In this document: positions 18,415 to 27,265 of the stretch, in pieces
Layout of the letters: each line of letters starts with the position of its first letter
Position numbering within the stretch: position 1 is the first letter of the stretch
Assembly: GCF_008033235.1 (NCBI RefSeq)
Contig: NZ_CP042432.1
Location: 1,922,001 to 1,986,000 of the forward strand
Source of the DNA: Anseongella ginsenosidimutans
Lineage (GTDB): Bacteria; Bacteroidota; Bacteroidia; Sphingobacteriales; Sphingobacteriaceae
Reading direction: 5' to 3'
DNA: 64,000 bases
Program-made: the position numbers and the translations under genes
Notes under the pieces: model-generated
Told to the model about the DNA's origin: nothing
Databases searched by the model: none
What the model saw: only the letters and a program-made list of their open reading frames with translations

Positions 18415-19902
18415 ATGATGGCTATGTTAAAAAATTACCTTTCAATGCTGGTACTCGGAGCATTAGTACTCGCATTACCTGCCTGTAATGACGACGACGA
18501 TGGCTTTACTCCTCCGCCTTCCGGTGAAGCGCATCCCTTTGCGGAGGATGCCGCCGCAATAGCCGGCGATAAGGCCGTTATTCTTTATGAGCCTGTTACG
18601 GCCGATCGTACCTTGTCCAGCGACTCCGTATATTTCCTGGACGGTTTTGTATTTGTGAACAGCGGAACGCTTACCATTGAGCCCGGTACCGTGATCATGG
18701 CCTTTGAATCACCTTCTGCATGGGCGGAGAATGTCAATCCCGGGATCACCTCCAGTACACTCATTGTTACGCGGGAAGCCAAGATCAATGCCGTAGGCAC
18801 AGAAGATGCCCCGATCATTTTTACTTCGGTTGAAGACCAGGAAGCACTAGACGGAACAGTTAACCTTACACCCACCAGTTCCGGCTTATGGTCAGGCCTT
18901 ATTGTATTGGGCAAAGCACCCATTCATAAGGCCGGAGCCTCCGAAACAACTATTGAAGGTTTACCTAACGGGTTTAATAATACCTCAGGCGTTACTTACG
19001 GGGGAAATGACGCCGCGCATAGTTCCGGAAACCTTGAGTACGTATCCATCCGCTTTACCGGTTCTGAAACATCACCCGGCGAAGAGATACAGGGACTAAC
19101 GCTGGGCGGCGTCGGAAGCGGGACCACCATTGAGAACATCGACATTTTTGTTTCCAGTGACGACGGTATCGAGATCTTTGGCGGTACCGTTAACATTAAA
19201 AATATCAGCGTCGTCTTTGCTGAAGATGACAGTTATGATTTCGACCTTGGCTGGAAAGGCTACGGACAATTTTTATTCGCCCTGCAGCGTGCTGACGCCG
19301 CGGATCACGGAGGAGAGTGGGACGGCGCGGATCCGGATGATGCGCCGCTTTATACGACTGCAAGAATTTATAATGCCACCTTTATCGGTAAAGGGGCAGC
19401 AGGGGAAGTAGAAGCCGGAAACGCTGCCATATTAATGCGCGAAGGCGGAGCCCTTTCGGTCTATAACAGTATTATTGCCGACTTTAACAGGAAAGGTATC
19501 CAGGTGGAAGACCTGGCCAAAGAAGGCGATGCTTTTGACCGGCTTGTTAACGAGGGCGAAAATGCCATTGGCAACAATCTTTGGTTTACCCTGCAATCCG
19601 GTTCCATGGATGACCTGGTACTGCCGACAGAAGAAGGCCGCGCCGATGACGGGGCCCAATTGACGGCGTACCTGAAGAATAACGCAAATGTATGGGCCGA
19701 TCCTCAGCTGGGCGGCATTAGCCGGGACTTTGACAGTAAGGGCCTGGATCCACGCCCTGCAGCAGCGGAAGCGAAGGGCAATGTATTTGTTCCTTCCGAA
19801 CCGGGAGTTAGCCCGGCTGCTTACAAGGGGGCGTTTGATCCCGCCGGGGAACTGTGGATTGCCGGCTGGTCGTCTCCCGCCAAATTCGGGATATTGAAAT
19901 AG
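18415..19902 (+). CDS. Beta-helix lipoprotein, probable surface-exposed partner of the TonB receptor
   Basis: The 495-residue protein has a lipoprotein signal ending LALPAC, with Cys24. The next residues, NDDDDGF, resemble the acidic lipoprotein export signal that sends Bacteroidota lipoproteins to the cell surface. The body is repetitive in Gly, Asn, Ile and Val (GTLTIEPGTVIM, GTTIENIDIFVSSDDGIEIFGG, in part), as in right-handed parallel beta-helices. No pectate lyase or glycosidase catalytic set stands out. It precedes a TonB receptor gene with a matching promoter, so the pair probably takes up one nutrient. It is not SusD-like. The ligand is unknown. Confidence 0.75.
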   Translation: MMAMLKNYLSMLVLGALVLALPACNDDDDGFTPPPSGEAHPFAEDAAAIAGDKAVILYEPVTADRTLSSDSVYFLDGFVFVNSGTLTIEPGTVIMAFESPSAWAENVNPGITSSTLIVTREAKINAVGTEDAPIIFTSVEDQEALDGTVNLTPTSSGLWSGLIVLGKAPIHKAGASETTIEGLPNGFNNTSGVTYGGNDAAHSSGNLEYVSIRFTGSETSPGEEIQGLTLGGVGSGTTIENIDIFVSSDDGIEIFGGTVNIKNISVVFAEDDSYDFDLGWKGYGQFLFALQRADAADHGGEWDGADPDDAPLYTTARIYNATFIGKGAAGEVEAGNAAILMREGGALSVYNSIIADFNRKGIQVEDLAKEGDAFDRLVNEGENAIGNNLWFTLQSGSMDDLVLPTEEGRADDGAQLTAYLKNNANVWADPQLGGISRDFDSKGLDPRPAAAEAKGNVFVPSEPGVSPAAYKGAFDPAGELWIAGWSSPAKFGILK

Positions 19903-19925
19903 TGAACTTTTTGCAATAATTCAGG

Positions 19926-19953
19926 AAGGGGAGGCTTTGTTAAGTCTCCCCTT
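19926..19953 (+). terminator. Hairpin terminator after the lipoprotein gene
   Basis: AAGGGGAGGCTT (19926-19937) pairs fully with AAGTCTCCCCTT (19942-19953), with one G-U, around a TGTT loop. The T content afterwards is modest. It separates the lipoprotein and receptor into two transcription units. Confidence 0.7.
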
Positions 19954-19958
19954 CTTAC

Positions 19959-20014
19959 TTAATAATAAGTTAATCATTTATTAAAGAAGCGGTAAATCGG
20001 GACGCCTAGCTTTG
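19959..20014 (+). promoter_or_regulatory. Promoter of the TonB receptor gene with three 11-bp-period repeats
   Basis: TTAAT at 19959-19963, TTAAT at 19970-19974 and TTAAA at 19981-19985 are each 11 bp apart. TAGCTTTG (20007-20014) is a full -7 match. From the first repeat to the end of -7 is 55 bp, the same as in the lipoprotein promoter. Confidence 0.65.
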
Positions 20015-20032
20015 CCTGCAAATTAAATTATC

Positions 20033-22948
20033 ATGAATAAATGGATTTTGTTCTTGTTAGCGTTCGCAGGTTTTACTACCACTGCATATGCCCAGCAGGG
20101 CACACTTACGGGTGTGGTGGTGGACGGAGCTTCGGGTGAGACGCTGATTGGCGTTAACATAACAATACCGGAGGCAAATGCTGGCCTTGCAACAGACCTG
20201 GATGGTAAGTATAATATTCAACTGGCCCCGGGCACCTATACACTGGAAGCTTCTTTTATCGCTTATCAGACTAAGGTCATAAAGGAAATTGTCATTAAGA
20301 CGGGAGAGGTCACCAGGGTTGATATTCCGCTCACCCAGGAAAGCCTGGAATTGCAGCAGGTGATCGTTACCGCCAGTTCCGTGGATAACAGCGAGGTTTC
20401 CATGCTGCGGCTACAGAAGAATTCGCTTTCTATCCAGGATGGAATATCTGCCCAGGAGATTAACAAGATCGGTTTCAGCAATTCGGCCGAGTCAATGAAA
20501 AGGATCACGGGCGCAGCCATTGAAGATGGAAAATTTATCGTGATGCGCGGACTCGCGGACCGCTACAGTATTGCCACGATGAACGGCGTGGTATTGCCAA
20601 GCACCACTCCCTACCGGAACAGCACCAGTATGGACCTGATCCCAAGCACCATGCTGGACAATATAGTGGTGAAAAAAACCTTTACGCCGGACCTTCCTGG
20701 GAATTTTACGGGCGGGGCGGTGGACATTTCCACAAAATCGCTTCCTGATGCATTTTACCTGAATATTGGACTCTCAGCCAGCTTTAACGATCAGACTACA
20801 TTCAATGACAATTTCCTCAGGGATCCTGTGGAAGGCAAGTATGACTGGTTGGGTTATGACGACGGTTCCCGTAAAATACCGGATATTTTGCTGAATAATG
20901 AAATGCTCACCAGCCTGGGCGGGGCCATCAATGACATCAGGAGCAACCCGGAAGATCAGCAGCTGATCAATCGTTTTAACTCCACCATGCAAGCCCTGGC
21001 TGGCCGCGGATTCTCCGTTAACAGACATTCCCCGGGACTCAATAAGGGAATCAATTTTTCCGTGGGTAACCGGTTAAGGCTGAAGGACGGAAGGTCTCTG
21101 GGTTATAATTTAGGGATTAACTATAAACAGGATCATGCCCAGTATGATAACAGGGTGGTGAATAATTATACCGCCAGGATGGATTTTGACAACAGGATGG
21201 TCCCGTATCTTTTAAGTAATGGAACTGAGAGCGTTACAGGATCTAACCTGGGAGGAATTTTTTCCCTGGGATATCAGCTAAACAATAATAACCGGGTAAA
21301 GGCCAGCATCCTATATAATAACAGCGCCGATCAATCGGTACTTAATTTTGATGACGGCAGCATGCCGCAGCTGCTTTCCGGCTCGGATCTGCGTAACAGG
21401 GCCATCAGTTTCACCCGCCGGAGTTTATTGAATGCCCAGTTGCAGGGGGACCATGTAGCCGGGTTTTTAGGAGGCACAAAAGTGGAATGGTCAGGGAATT
21501 ATATTGTCTCAAGGCAATACGAGCCCGATAAACGCCTGATCGCCGCTCCCGTATTCCCGGGAGGAACTTATAATTTTGTTGCGGAGATGTCTTTGCCTTT
21601 CCATTTTTTCCGGGATCTGCGGGATGAACAATATAGTGGAAAAATTGACCTGAGCAGCGGGCTTGAAAAAATCGACCTTAAATACGGGGCCTTTTTCAGC
21701 CGGAAAGAACGCGATTTTGAAGAACGCCGTTACCAGCTGAGTACTTCACGAACACCGGACGCTTCACAGTATGTTAGCTTTAGCGAGGCGAATGGCGATT
21801 ATGAACGATTCTTCGCCGCCGGCAACACCGGTGTTCTGGGTGTAAGAGATGGAGAGGTGGAATTCGGGAATGCCTACCAGTACCAGACACCGCCTTCCAG
21901 CTTTTACGAAGGCCATGAACAAGTGGCCGCTGCCTACCTCATGAGTACCTTTGATATTACGGATAAGCTGAAAACGGTACTCGGAGCCCGGGTTGAATTT
22001 ACTGATATTGCAGTGGGCATTAAATCAGGCGCCGGGGAAAAGGGTACAATCAATACGGTGGACGTGCTGCCTTCCCTGAATTTTATCTATGCATTGAACG
22101 ATAGAAGTAATTTGCGTTTAAGCGGAACCAGGACCCTTGCCCGGCCGAATATGCGGGAACTGGCTCCTTTTAGCTCCTTTGAGTTATCGGGAGCATTTGC
22201 GGAAGTGGGGAATCCCGGATTAAAACGTACCAATATTACCAACCTGGACTTCCGGTATGAACTATTCCCGCGGCCTTCTGAGCTTTTCGCACTTAGCCTG
22301 TTCTATAAGAATTTTGAGAACCCTATCATCAAGGAGCTTTCGGCCACCTCAAGCAGCCCTGTGTACCAGTACGTGAATACAGGGACGGCAAAGCTGATGG
22401 GGGTAGAGGTGGAATTAAGGCAAAAGCTTGATTTCATTAGCCTGGCGTTGGAAAAATTCAATATCGGAGCCAATTTTTCCTATATCTATTCAAGAGTGGA
22501 CATGCGTCCTGAAGAATACGAGATTCGTAAGAATGTTGATCCTGATATTAAGGACTGGCGGCCTTTTGCAGCGCAGTCGCCATACATAGCAAATCTGATA
22601 CTTTCTTATGATAACCCCGAAAAAGGCTGGCAAAGTACGGTTTTTGCCAATATGTTCGGCCCCCGGTTATTTGCTAACGGACGGGGAGCGGCGCCGGACA
22701 CTTACGAGATGTATGGAAGGATCAATGATAAAGCTAATAACCGGATCACCAGCAATTTCCCCCTTCCGGAATTGAATTACCGGCTTAGGAAAAGCTTTGC
22801 CAATAGCTTTTCGGTGGCCCTGACGATCAACAATATCCTGGATTACAGCGTAGTCCGCTACCAGGAACATAACGGTATCTATTATACGAATGACGTCTTC
22901 AATCCGGGCCGCACATTCCAGCTTTCGCTGGGATATGAAATCAGATAA
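20033..22948 (+). CDS. TonB-dependent outer membrane receptor with carboxypeptidase-regulatory-like domain
   Basis: The 971-residue protein has a signal peptide (cleavage near AYA-QQ, residue 20). A beta-sandwich carboxypeptidase-D regulatory-like domain follows at about 23-105 (GTLTGVVVDGASGETLIGVNI, in part). The plug domain is at about 120-235 (MRGLADRYS, PDLPGNFTGGAVDI), then a 22-strand barrel ending FQLSLGYEIR. Such receptors move a ligand across the outer membrane using TonB energy. SusC-family plugs look different, so this is not a standard Sus pair. The promoter repeats match those of the upstream lipoprotein gene. A strong terminator follows at 22961. Confidence 0.9.
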   Translation: MNKWILFLLAFAGFTTTAYAQQGTLTGVVVDGASGETLIGVNITIPEANAGLATDLDGKYNIQLAPGTYTLEASFIAYQTKVIKEIVIKTGEVTRVDIPLTQESLELQQVIVTASSVDNSEVSMLRLQKNSLSIQDGISAQEINKIGFSNSAESMKRITGAAIEDGKFIVMRGLADRYSIATMNGVVLPSTTPYRNSTSMDLIPSTMLDNIVVKKTFTPDLPGNFTGGAVDISTKSLPDAFYLNIGLSASFNDQTTFNDNFLRDPVEGKYDWLGYDDGSRKIPDILLNNEMLTSLGGAINDIRSNPEDQQLINRFNSTMQALAGRGFSVNRHSPGLNKGINFSVGNRLRLKDGRSLGYNLGINYKQDHAQYDNRVVNNYTARMDFDNRMVPYLLSNGTESVTGSNLGGIFSLGYQLNNNNRVKASILYNNSADQSVLNFDDGSMPQLLSGSDLRNRAISFTRRSLLNAQLQGDHVAGFLGGTKVEWSGNYIVSRQYEPDKRLIAAPVFPGGTYNFVAEMSLPFHFFRDLRDEQYSGKIDLSSGLEKIDLKYGAFFSRKERDFEERRYQLSTSRTPDASQYVSFSEANGDYERFFAAGNTGVLGVRDGEVEFGNAYQYQTPPSSFYEGHEQVAAAYLMSTFDITDKLKTVLGARVEFTDIAVGIKSGAGEKGTINTVDVLPSLNFIYALNDRSNLRLSGTRTLARPNMRELAPFSSFELSGAFAEVGNPGLKRTNITNLDFRYELFPRPSELFALSLFYKNFENPIIKELSATSSSPVYQYVNTGTAKLMGVEVELRQKLDFISLALEKFNIGANFSYIYSRVDMRPEEYEIRKNVDPDIKDWRPFAAQSPYIANLILSYDNPEKGWQSTVFANMFGPRLFANGRGAAPDTYEMYGRINDKANNRITSNFPLPELNYRLRKSFANSFSVALTINNILDYSVVRYQEHNGIYYTNDVFNPGRTFQLSLGYEIR

Positions 22949-22960
22949 TCTTAATCAATC

Positions 22961-22995
22961 CTAAAGCGCCGTAGCACCAGCGCGCGGCGCTTTAG
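22961..22995. terminator. Bidirectional terminator after the TonB receptor
   Basis: CTAAAGCGCCG (22961-22971) pairs perfectly with CGGCGCTTTAG (22985-22995). It also covers the stop codon of the convergent small gene. Confidence 0.8.
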
Positions 22996-23282
22996 TTAAA
23001 GCTAAGAATGGCGAGTACAGATCCGACGATCGCCAGAAACTGAACTACCCCTACAACATAGATAGTTTGATTAATGTCGTTTCTTGTCGAATTAATCTTC
23101 TCGACAAGTTCGATTTTGTCATTTTTGTTGAGAAAAAAGTCCTTGTAATGCATAAAGAATGTTTCCTGTTTCCGGCCGTTATGGAAATATTTCAAGTACA
23201 ATCCTAAAACTACAGGGAATATATGGAAATTTAACCACCGGGATTTTTTATATTTACCAGGCACCTGTACTTCATCTACCAT
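22992..23282 (-). CDS. Hypothetical small membrane protein
   Basis: This is about 96 residues if started at the ATG whose complement is 23280-23282; the open frame continues to 23336 inside the opposite gene. The middle is basic and aromatic (LGLYLKYFHNGRKQE), and the C-terminal 25 residues form a hydrophobic segment (VGVVQFLAIVGSVLAIL). The segment is more AT-rich than its neighbours. I recognise no family. Its start codon overlaps that of the divergent helix-hairpin-helix gene. It may be a real tail-anchored protein or an annotation artefact. Confidence 0.45.
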   Translation of the reverse strand: MVDEVQVPGKYKKSRWLNFHIFPVVLGLYLKYFHNGRKQETFFMHYKDFFLNKNDKIELVEKINSTRNDINQTIYVVGVVQFLAIVGSVLAILSFN

Positions 23283-24291
23283 GAGGCGGTATTTGCGAAT
23301 ATTATTTACTTTTTCCAGAAAGGAGCTGAACGGCATGCTGGTATTGTTCAGCCTGTTGGCCCTGCTGCTGGCTGCAAGGTTGCTAACGGACTGGCTGGTT
23401 CCCCGGCCTGAGGTTGACTTTTCTGCGTTCCAACGACAGGTTGCATTGCTTCAGGTGCCTGATTCTTTATCAGACCGCATCAGCGGGCCTGAGCGATCTT
23501 TTGATCGTTCGGAAAAGGCTGCTGCGCGGCTGCCGGAAGAAAGCCGGGCCCGGAACGAAACGGCGTTCCCGGGGGCGGGCTTAACCGCAAAGAATTCTGT
23601 CTCTTTACCAAACCAGGTATCCCCTGATAAGGCCCGGTTATTCCCTTTTGATCCAAATACCGCAAAAAGAGCGGACTTACTGCAACTGGGGCTAAGGCCC
23701 CGGATAGCAGATATACTTTTAAAATACCGGGAGGCCGGAGGGGAGTTTCGTGCCAGGGAAGACCTTAAAAAGATTTATGGACTTAAACAGGCGGTTTATC
23801 TGAAGCTTCTGCCATATATACGAATAAGAGAAGGCAGGTTTAGTGGTGGTGTTCCGCCGGATAAAACAGCGCGCGCTGGCCGGCCCCGCTGCACGGAACT
23901 GGAGATCAACAGCGCCGATTCCACCGCTCTGCTCCCTTTGCCCGGGATTGGCCCGGTGCTTTCGGCAAGGATTGTCCGGTACCGGGAACGGCTGGGAGGG
24001 TTTCATTCGCCGGAGCAGCTGCTGGAGGTATATGGCATGGACACAGCCAGCTTCCACAGTTTTAAAAATTGCCTGCGGGCGGATAGTTCAGGCCTGAGAA
24101 AGATAAACCTTAACGAAGCCGGCTACCAGGAATTGAGACGCCTTCCTTACTGGTCGGCTGCGGAGATCAATGTGGTGCTGAATTACCGGGAACAGCATGG
24201 CCCGTTTGCGGAAATAACAGCTCTTTATAATATTCGGGCCCTGGAAGAACAGACAATTCAAAAAGTTATGCCATATTTGAGTTTGGAATAA
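23281..24291 (+). CDS. Helix-hairpin-helix (ComEA-related) membrane-anchored protein
   Basis: The 336-residue protein has an N-terminal membrane anchor (LVLFSLLALLLAARLL, about 20-36), a polar linker, then three helix-hairpin-helix modules. These are FDPNTAKRADLLQLGL (from about 122), LEINSADSTALLPLPGIGP (from about 204), and INLNEAGYQELRRLPYWS (from about 276). ComEA-type proteins bind DNA in the periplasm during uptake; the repeated HhH form is common in Bacteroidota, where its role has not been shown. comF elsewhere in this window hints at a DNA-uptake pathway, but no other competence genes are adjacent. Confidence 0.85.
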   Translation: MRRYLRILFTFSRKELNGMLVLFSLLALLLAARLLTDWLVPRPEVDFSAFQRQVALLQVPDSLSDRISGPERSFDRSEKAAARLPEESRARNETAFPGAGLTAKNSVSLPNQVSPDKARLFPFDPNTAKRADLLQLGLRPRIADILLKYREAGGEFRAREDLKKIYGLKQAVYLKLLPYIRIREGRFSGGVPPDKTARAGRPRCTELEINSADSTALLPLPGIGPVLSARIVRYRERLGGFHSPEQLLEVYGMDTASFHSFKNCLRADSSGLRKINLNEAGYQELRRLPYWSAAEINVVLNYREQHGPFAEITALYNIRALEEQTIQKVMPYLSLE

Positions 24292-24304
24292 AATTTCTTC
24301 AGCC

Positions 24305-24835
24305 ATGCTCGGGGAAAAAATAAAGTCAGCCATACGTGACGTCCCCGGCTTTCCTAAGCCGGGTATTATCTTTAAAGACATTACGCCCATTCTGAAGGAT
24401 GCCGTCCTCTGTGAGTCAATTACTGCTGCATTCGCAGAAAAAGTGAGCGAACTCCGTGCGGACGTCCTTTGCGGAGTAGAAAGCAGGGGCTTCCTTTTTG
24501 GAATGCTGCTGGCCCAGCGTTTAAGAATACCCTTTGTGCCTGTCCGAAAAGAGGGAAAGCTTCCTTACCGCACCTTAAAACAGGCCTATGACCTGGAATA
24601 TGGACGGTCGACGGTTGAGATGCATGAAGATGCTGTTTTGCCGGGACAGCGGGTGCTGGTACACGATGATCTGCTGGCCACCGGCGGAACCATTACGGCT
24701 GTCAGTGAGATGATCGGCCGGGCCGGCGGACAAGTGGCCGGTTATTGTTTTCTCCTTGAACTCGGCTTTTTAAATGGAAGGGCACGGCTGGCTCCTTATT
24801 CAGAAAACATCTATAGTTTGACTGTCTATGAATAA
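24305..24835 (+). CDS. apt: Adenine phosphoribosyltransferase
   Basis: Apt makes AMP from adenine and PRPP in purine salvage. The 176-residue product has the family N-terminus (IKSAIRDVPGFPKPGIIFKD, residues 6-25), the CGVESRGFLFG motif, and the PRPP loop VLVHDDLLATGGT (117-129). Length is typical. It begins 13 bp after the HhH gene on the same strand. Confidence 0.96.
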   Translation: MLGEKIKSAIRDVPGFPKPGIIFKDITPILKDAVLCESITAAFAEKVSELRADVLCGVESRGFLFGMLLAQRLRIPFVPVRKEGKLPYRTLKQAYDLEYGRSTVEMHEDAVLPGQRVLVHDDLLATGGTITAVSEMIGRAGGQVAGYCFLLELGFLNGRARLAPYSENIYSLTVYE

Positions 24836-24918
24836 CTGGGCCGGGATAGCCATGCGGAGCAACAGGCCGCAGCGCTGGCTGGCGTTCAGAATGATCAATA
24901 AACCAATCAAAAAATAAA

Positions 24919-26115
24919 ATGGATGAAGTTTTCACGAATATTCCGGATTTTGAAATGACGGAAGACCAGCGGATGGTACAACAGATGGTAAATGACTTTG
25001 CTGAAAAACACATCCGCCCCCATATGATGGAATGGGATGAGCAGCAATTCTTTCCGGTTGATCTTTTTAAGGAAATGGGCGGCATGGGCCTGATGGGCGT
25101 GCTGATCCCGCAATCATACGGCGGAAGCGGTTTGGGTTACCATGAATATGTGTCGGTCATCAGCGGGGTTGCCAGGGTATGCGGGGGGATCGGTCTTTCA
25201 TTGGCGGCACATAATTCCCTTTGCAGCGGGCATATCCTGTTGTTCGGAGACGAGGCGCAAAAAAATAAATGGCTCCCCCGCCTTGCAACCGGGGAATGGA
25301 TAGGCGCCTGGGCCCTTACGGAAGCGGGCACGGGCTCCGATGCCCTGAATATGAGTACGACTGCCGTCCGGCAGGGAGACCAGTACCTGATCAACGGTAC
25401 GAAAAACTGGATCACGCATGGAAAATCGGGAGATCTGGCAGTTGTGATGGCAAGGACGGGAGAGAGGGGGAAGTCAAACGGGATCAGTGCCTTTGTGATC
25501 GAAAAGGGAACCCCGGGTTTCGGTCATGGAAAAAAGGAGAATAAGCTGGGCATGAGGGCCTCTGAAACTGCAGAGCTGATCCTGGATAATTGCCTTGTGC
25601 CGGCGGAGAACCTTCTTGGAAAAGAAGGGGACGGATTCCGGCAGGCCATGAAGGTGCTGGACGGAGGACGCATTTCCATCGCCGCTCTTTCCCTGGGTAT
25701 TGCACGGGGAGCCTTTGAAGCTGCGCTAAAATATTCCAAAGAAAGGCATCAATTCGGAAAGCCCATATCCGACTTCCAGGCGATTTCCTTTAAACTAGCC
25801 GATATGGCAACTTCTATTGAAGCAGCGGCCCTGCTGGTCCATCAGGCGGCCGACATAAAGAACAGAGGAGAACAGGTAACGCGGCAGGCTGCTATGGCAA
25901 AATATTTCGCCTCCGAGGTGGCCGTAAAGGTTGCCACGGAAGCTGTTCAAATCTTTGGCGGGTATGGTTATACGAAGGATTATCCCGCGGAAAAATATTA
26001 CCGGGATGCCAAACTCTGCACCATCGGTGAAGGTACGTCTGAAATCCAGAAGATAGTAATAGCCAGGGAAGTGCTGTCCGGGTACCCTGGTCAGCAAACC
26101 GGGAAAGCGATATGA
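24919..26115 (+). CDS. Acyl-CoA dehydrogenase
   Basis: This flavoenzyme catalyses the first step of fatty-acid beta-oxidation or a branched-chain amino acid step. The 398-residue protein has the FAD-binding segment [13 protein letters not shown] and the C-terminal helical domain with [17 protein letters not shown]. The catalytic Glu371 lies in [11 protein letters not shown]. Length matches short/medium-chain type enzymes. The exact substrate is not determined by the sequence. The stop overlaps the patatin start by ATGA, suggesting one lipid-degrading unit. Confidence 0.93.
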   Translation: MDEVFTNIPDFEMTEDQRMVQQMVNDFAEKHIRPHMMEWDEQQFFPVDLFKEMGGMGLMGVLIPQSYGGSGLGYHEYVSVISGVARVCGGIGLSLAAHNSLCSGHILLFGDEAQKNKWLPRLATGEWIGAWALTEAGTGSDALNMSTTAVRQGDQYLINGTKNWITHGKSGDLAVVMARTGERGKSNGISAFVIEKGTPGFGHGKKENKLGMRASETAELILDNCLVPAENLLGKEGDGFRQAMKVLDGGRISIAALSLGIARGAFEAALKYSKERHQFGKPISDFQAISFKLADMATSIEAAALLVHQAADIKNRGEQVTRQAAMAKYFASEVAVKVATEAVQIFGGYGYTKDYPAEKYYRDAKLCTIGEGTSEIQKIVIAREVLSGYPGQQTGKAI

Positions 26116-26930
26116 AAGGGCTCATCGGGAGACTTTTTTTTCGCAGGTCGGGGAAGGAACCGCAGCGGGTCGCACTGGTCCTTTCCGGCGGGGGCGCAAG
26201 GGCCTGGGCTCATATCGGTTTGTTAAAAGCCCTTGAAGAGGAAGGTATTTATCCGGAAGTTGTTTCCGGCGTGAGTGCAGGGGCTATTGTGGGCGCCATG
26301 TACGCGAGCGGGCGCTCCGCAGATGAAACGCTGGAGATTGTTCAAAAAACGGACATGTTCAAGATATTGCGGAAAGGTTTATTTTCTTTTATGGCGGGCG
26401 CCTTTTCAAGTCTCGGGCATTTGCAGCAGCAGCTGGAAGTGTTTCTTCCTGATAATTCCTTCGGTTCCCTGCAAAGAAAACTCTTTATTACCACCGTTAA
26501 TTTGAATACCGGAAGGGTGGAAATATTCGATTCGGGAGAACTTCATAAACCTATCATGGCCTCCTGCGCAGTACCCCTGCTGTTCGCGCCGGTGAAAATG
26601 GGGGAGTATTTGTATGCGGATGGCGGGGTCCTGAATAACCTGCCGGTGGAGCCGCTCCTTGGCCAGGGGTACAAGATCATCGGAAGCAACGTGGTATCGC
26701 CTTCGCTCAATATGCGGCTCGACGGTTTTCGTTCGGTTAGTATGCGAAGTTTTGAACTGGTTTCCTATAAGGGAATAGAAGACAAGGCCGGGTTATGCGA
26801 CGTTATGCTTACTTATGAAGGCCTGGAAAACTACAATATATTCCGGTTTGCAGCTGCCCGGCAAATTGTGGACCTGGGATATAAATCAGCCAGGAAACAA
26901 ATGGACCTGCTGCTGGCAAAATTGAAATAG
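26112..26930 (+). CDS. Patatin-like phospholipase
   Basis: Patatin-family lipid acyl hydrolases use a Ser-Asp dyad. The 272-residue protein has the oxyanion motif [15 protein letters not shown] (residues 22-36), the nucleophile elbow GVSAG with Ser55, and the Asp motif ADGGVLNN with Asp170. It resembles the compact cytoplasmic RssA-type group; no signal peptide or membrane segment is visible. It is coupled to the acyl-CoA dehydrogenase, which could oxidise the fatty acids it releases. That link is inferred. Confidence 0.9.
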   Translation: MKGLIGRLFFRRSGKEPQRVALVLSGGGARAWAHIGLLKALEEEGIYPEVVSGVSAGAIVGAMYASGRSADETLEIVQKTDMFKILRKGLFSFMAGAFSSLGHLQQQLEVFLPDNSFGSLQRKLFITTVNLNTGRVEIFDSGELHKPIMASCAVPLLFAPVKMGEYLYADGGVLNNLPVEPLLGQGYKIIGSNVVSPSLNMRLDGFRSVSMRSFELVSYKGIEDKAGLCDVMLTYEGLENYNIFRFAAARQIVDLGYKSARKQMDLLLAKLK

Positions 26931-26949
26931 AATTAAATGATCCAAAACC

Positions 26950-26980
26950 TTGTGAATGACAGATCCTTTACGTACTTTTG
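26950..26980 (+). promoter_or_regulatory. Promoter of rpsU
   Basis: TTG at 26950-26952, a 20-bp spacer and TACTTTTG at 26973-26980 fit the Bacteroidota consensus. A strong Shine-Dalgarno, AAAGGAGGT, follows at 26993-27001, which is unusual in this phylum. Confidence 0.7.
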
Positions 26981-27009
26981 CCCTCCCTCATGAAAGGAGG
27001 TATTTTGAG

Positions 27010-27201
27010 ATGATCGTTATTAATGTAAAAGACGGTGAAAGTATTGACCGGGCGCTGAAGCGCTTCAAGAAAAAGTTTGAAAAAACGGGCGTTTTACGCG
27101 AGTTACGTAACCGTCAGGCTTTTGAAAAGAAATCTGTAGCGCGCAGGAATGCTGTTAAGCGTGCGGTTTACCGCCAGCAACTGCAGTCAGAAACTGTATA
27201 A
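27010..27201 (+). CDS. rpsU: 30S ribosomal protein S21
   Basis: S21 sits near the anti-Shine-Dalgarno end of 16S rRNA. The protein is 63 residues from ATG 27010. It begins MIVINVKDGESIDRALKRFK and ends in a basic tail (RRNAVKRAVYRQQLQ), as in the family. The open frame extends upstream to 26956, but the -7 element and the Shine-Dalgarno lie in that extension, so ATG 27010 is the start. The gene order rpsU-xerC-hpf is common in Bacteroidota. Confidence 0.93.
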   Translation: MIVINVKDGESIDRALKRFKKKFEKTGVLRELRNRQAFEKKSVARRNAVKRAVYRQQLQSETV

Positions 27202-27219
27202 GTTCGACTACTTTATATT

Positions 27220-27258
27220 AAAATAGTCGTATATTCACAAAGAGTATACGACTATTTT
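27220..27258 (+). terminator. Perfect 14-bp hairpin between rpsU and xerC
   Basis: AAAATAGTCGTATA (27220-27233) is fully complementary to TATACGACTATTTT (27245-27258), and a T-rich run follows. It ends 7 bp before the xerC ATG, so it may both terminate rpsU and limit xerC translation. Confidence 0.75.
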
Positions 27259-27265
27259 ATTTTTG

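Noticed and set aside
27258-27265. -7 element TATTTTTG as the xerC promoter
   Set aside because: It directly abuts ATG 27266, so +1 would be inside the gene; the bases belong to the hairpin's T-rich tail.
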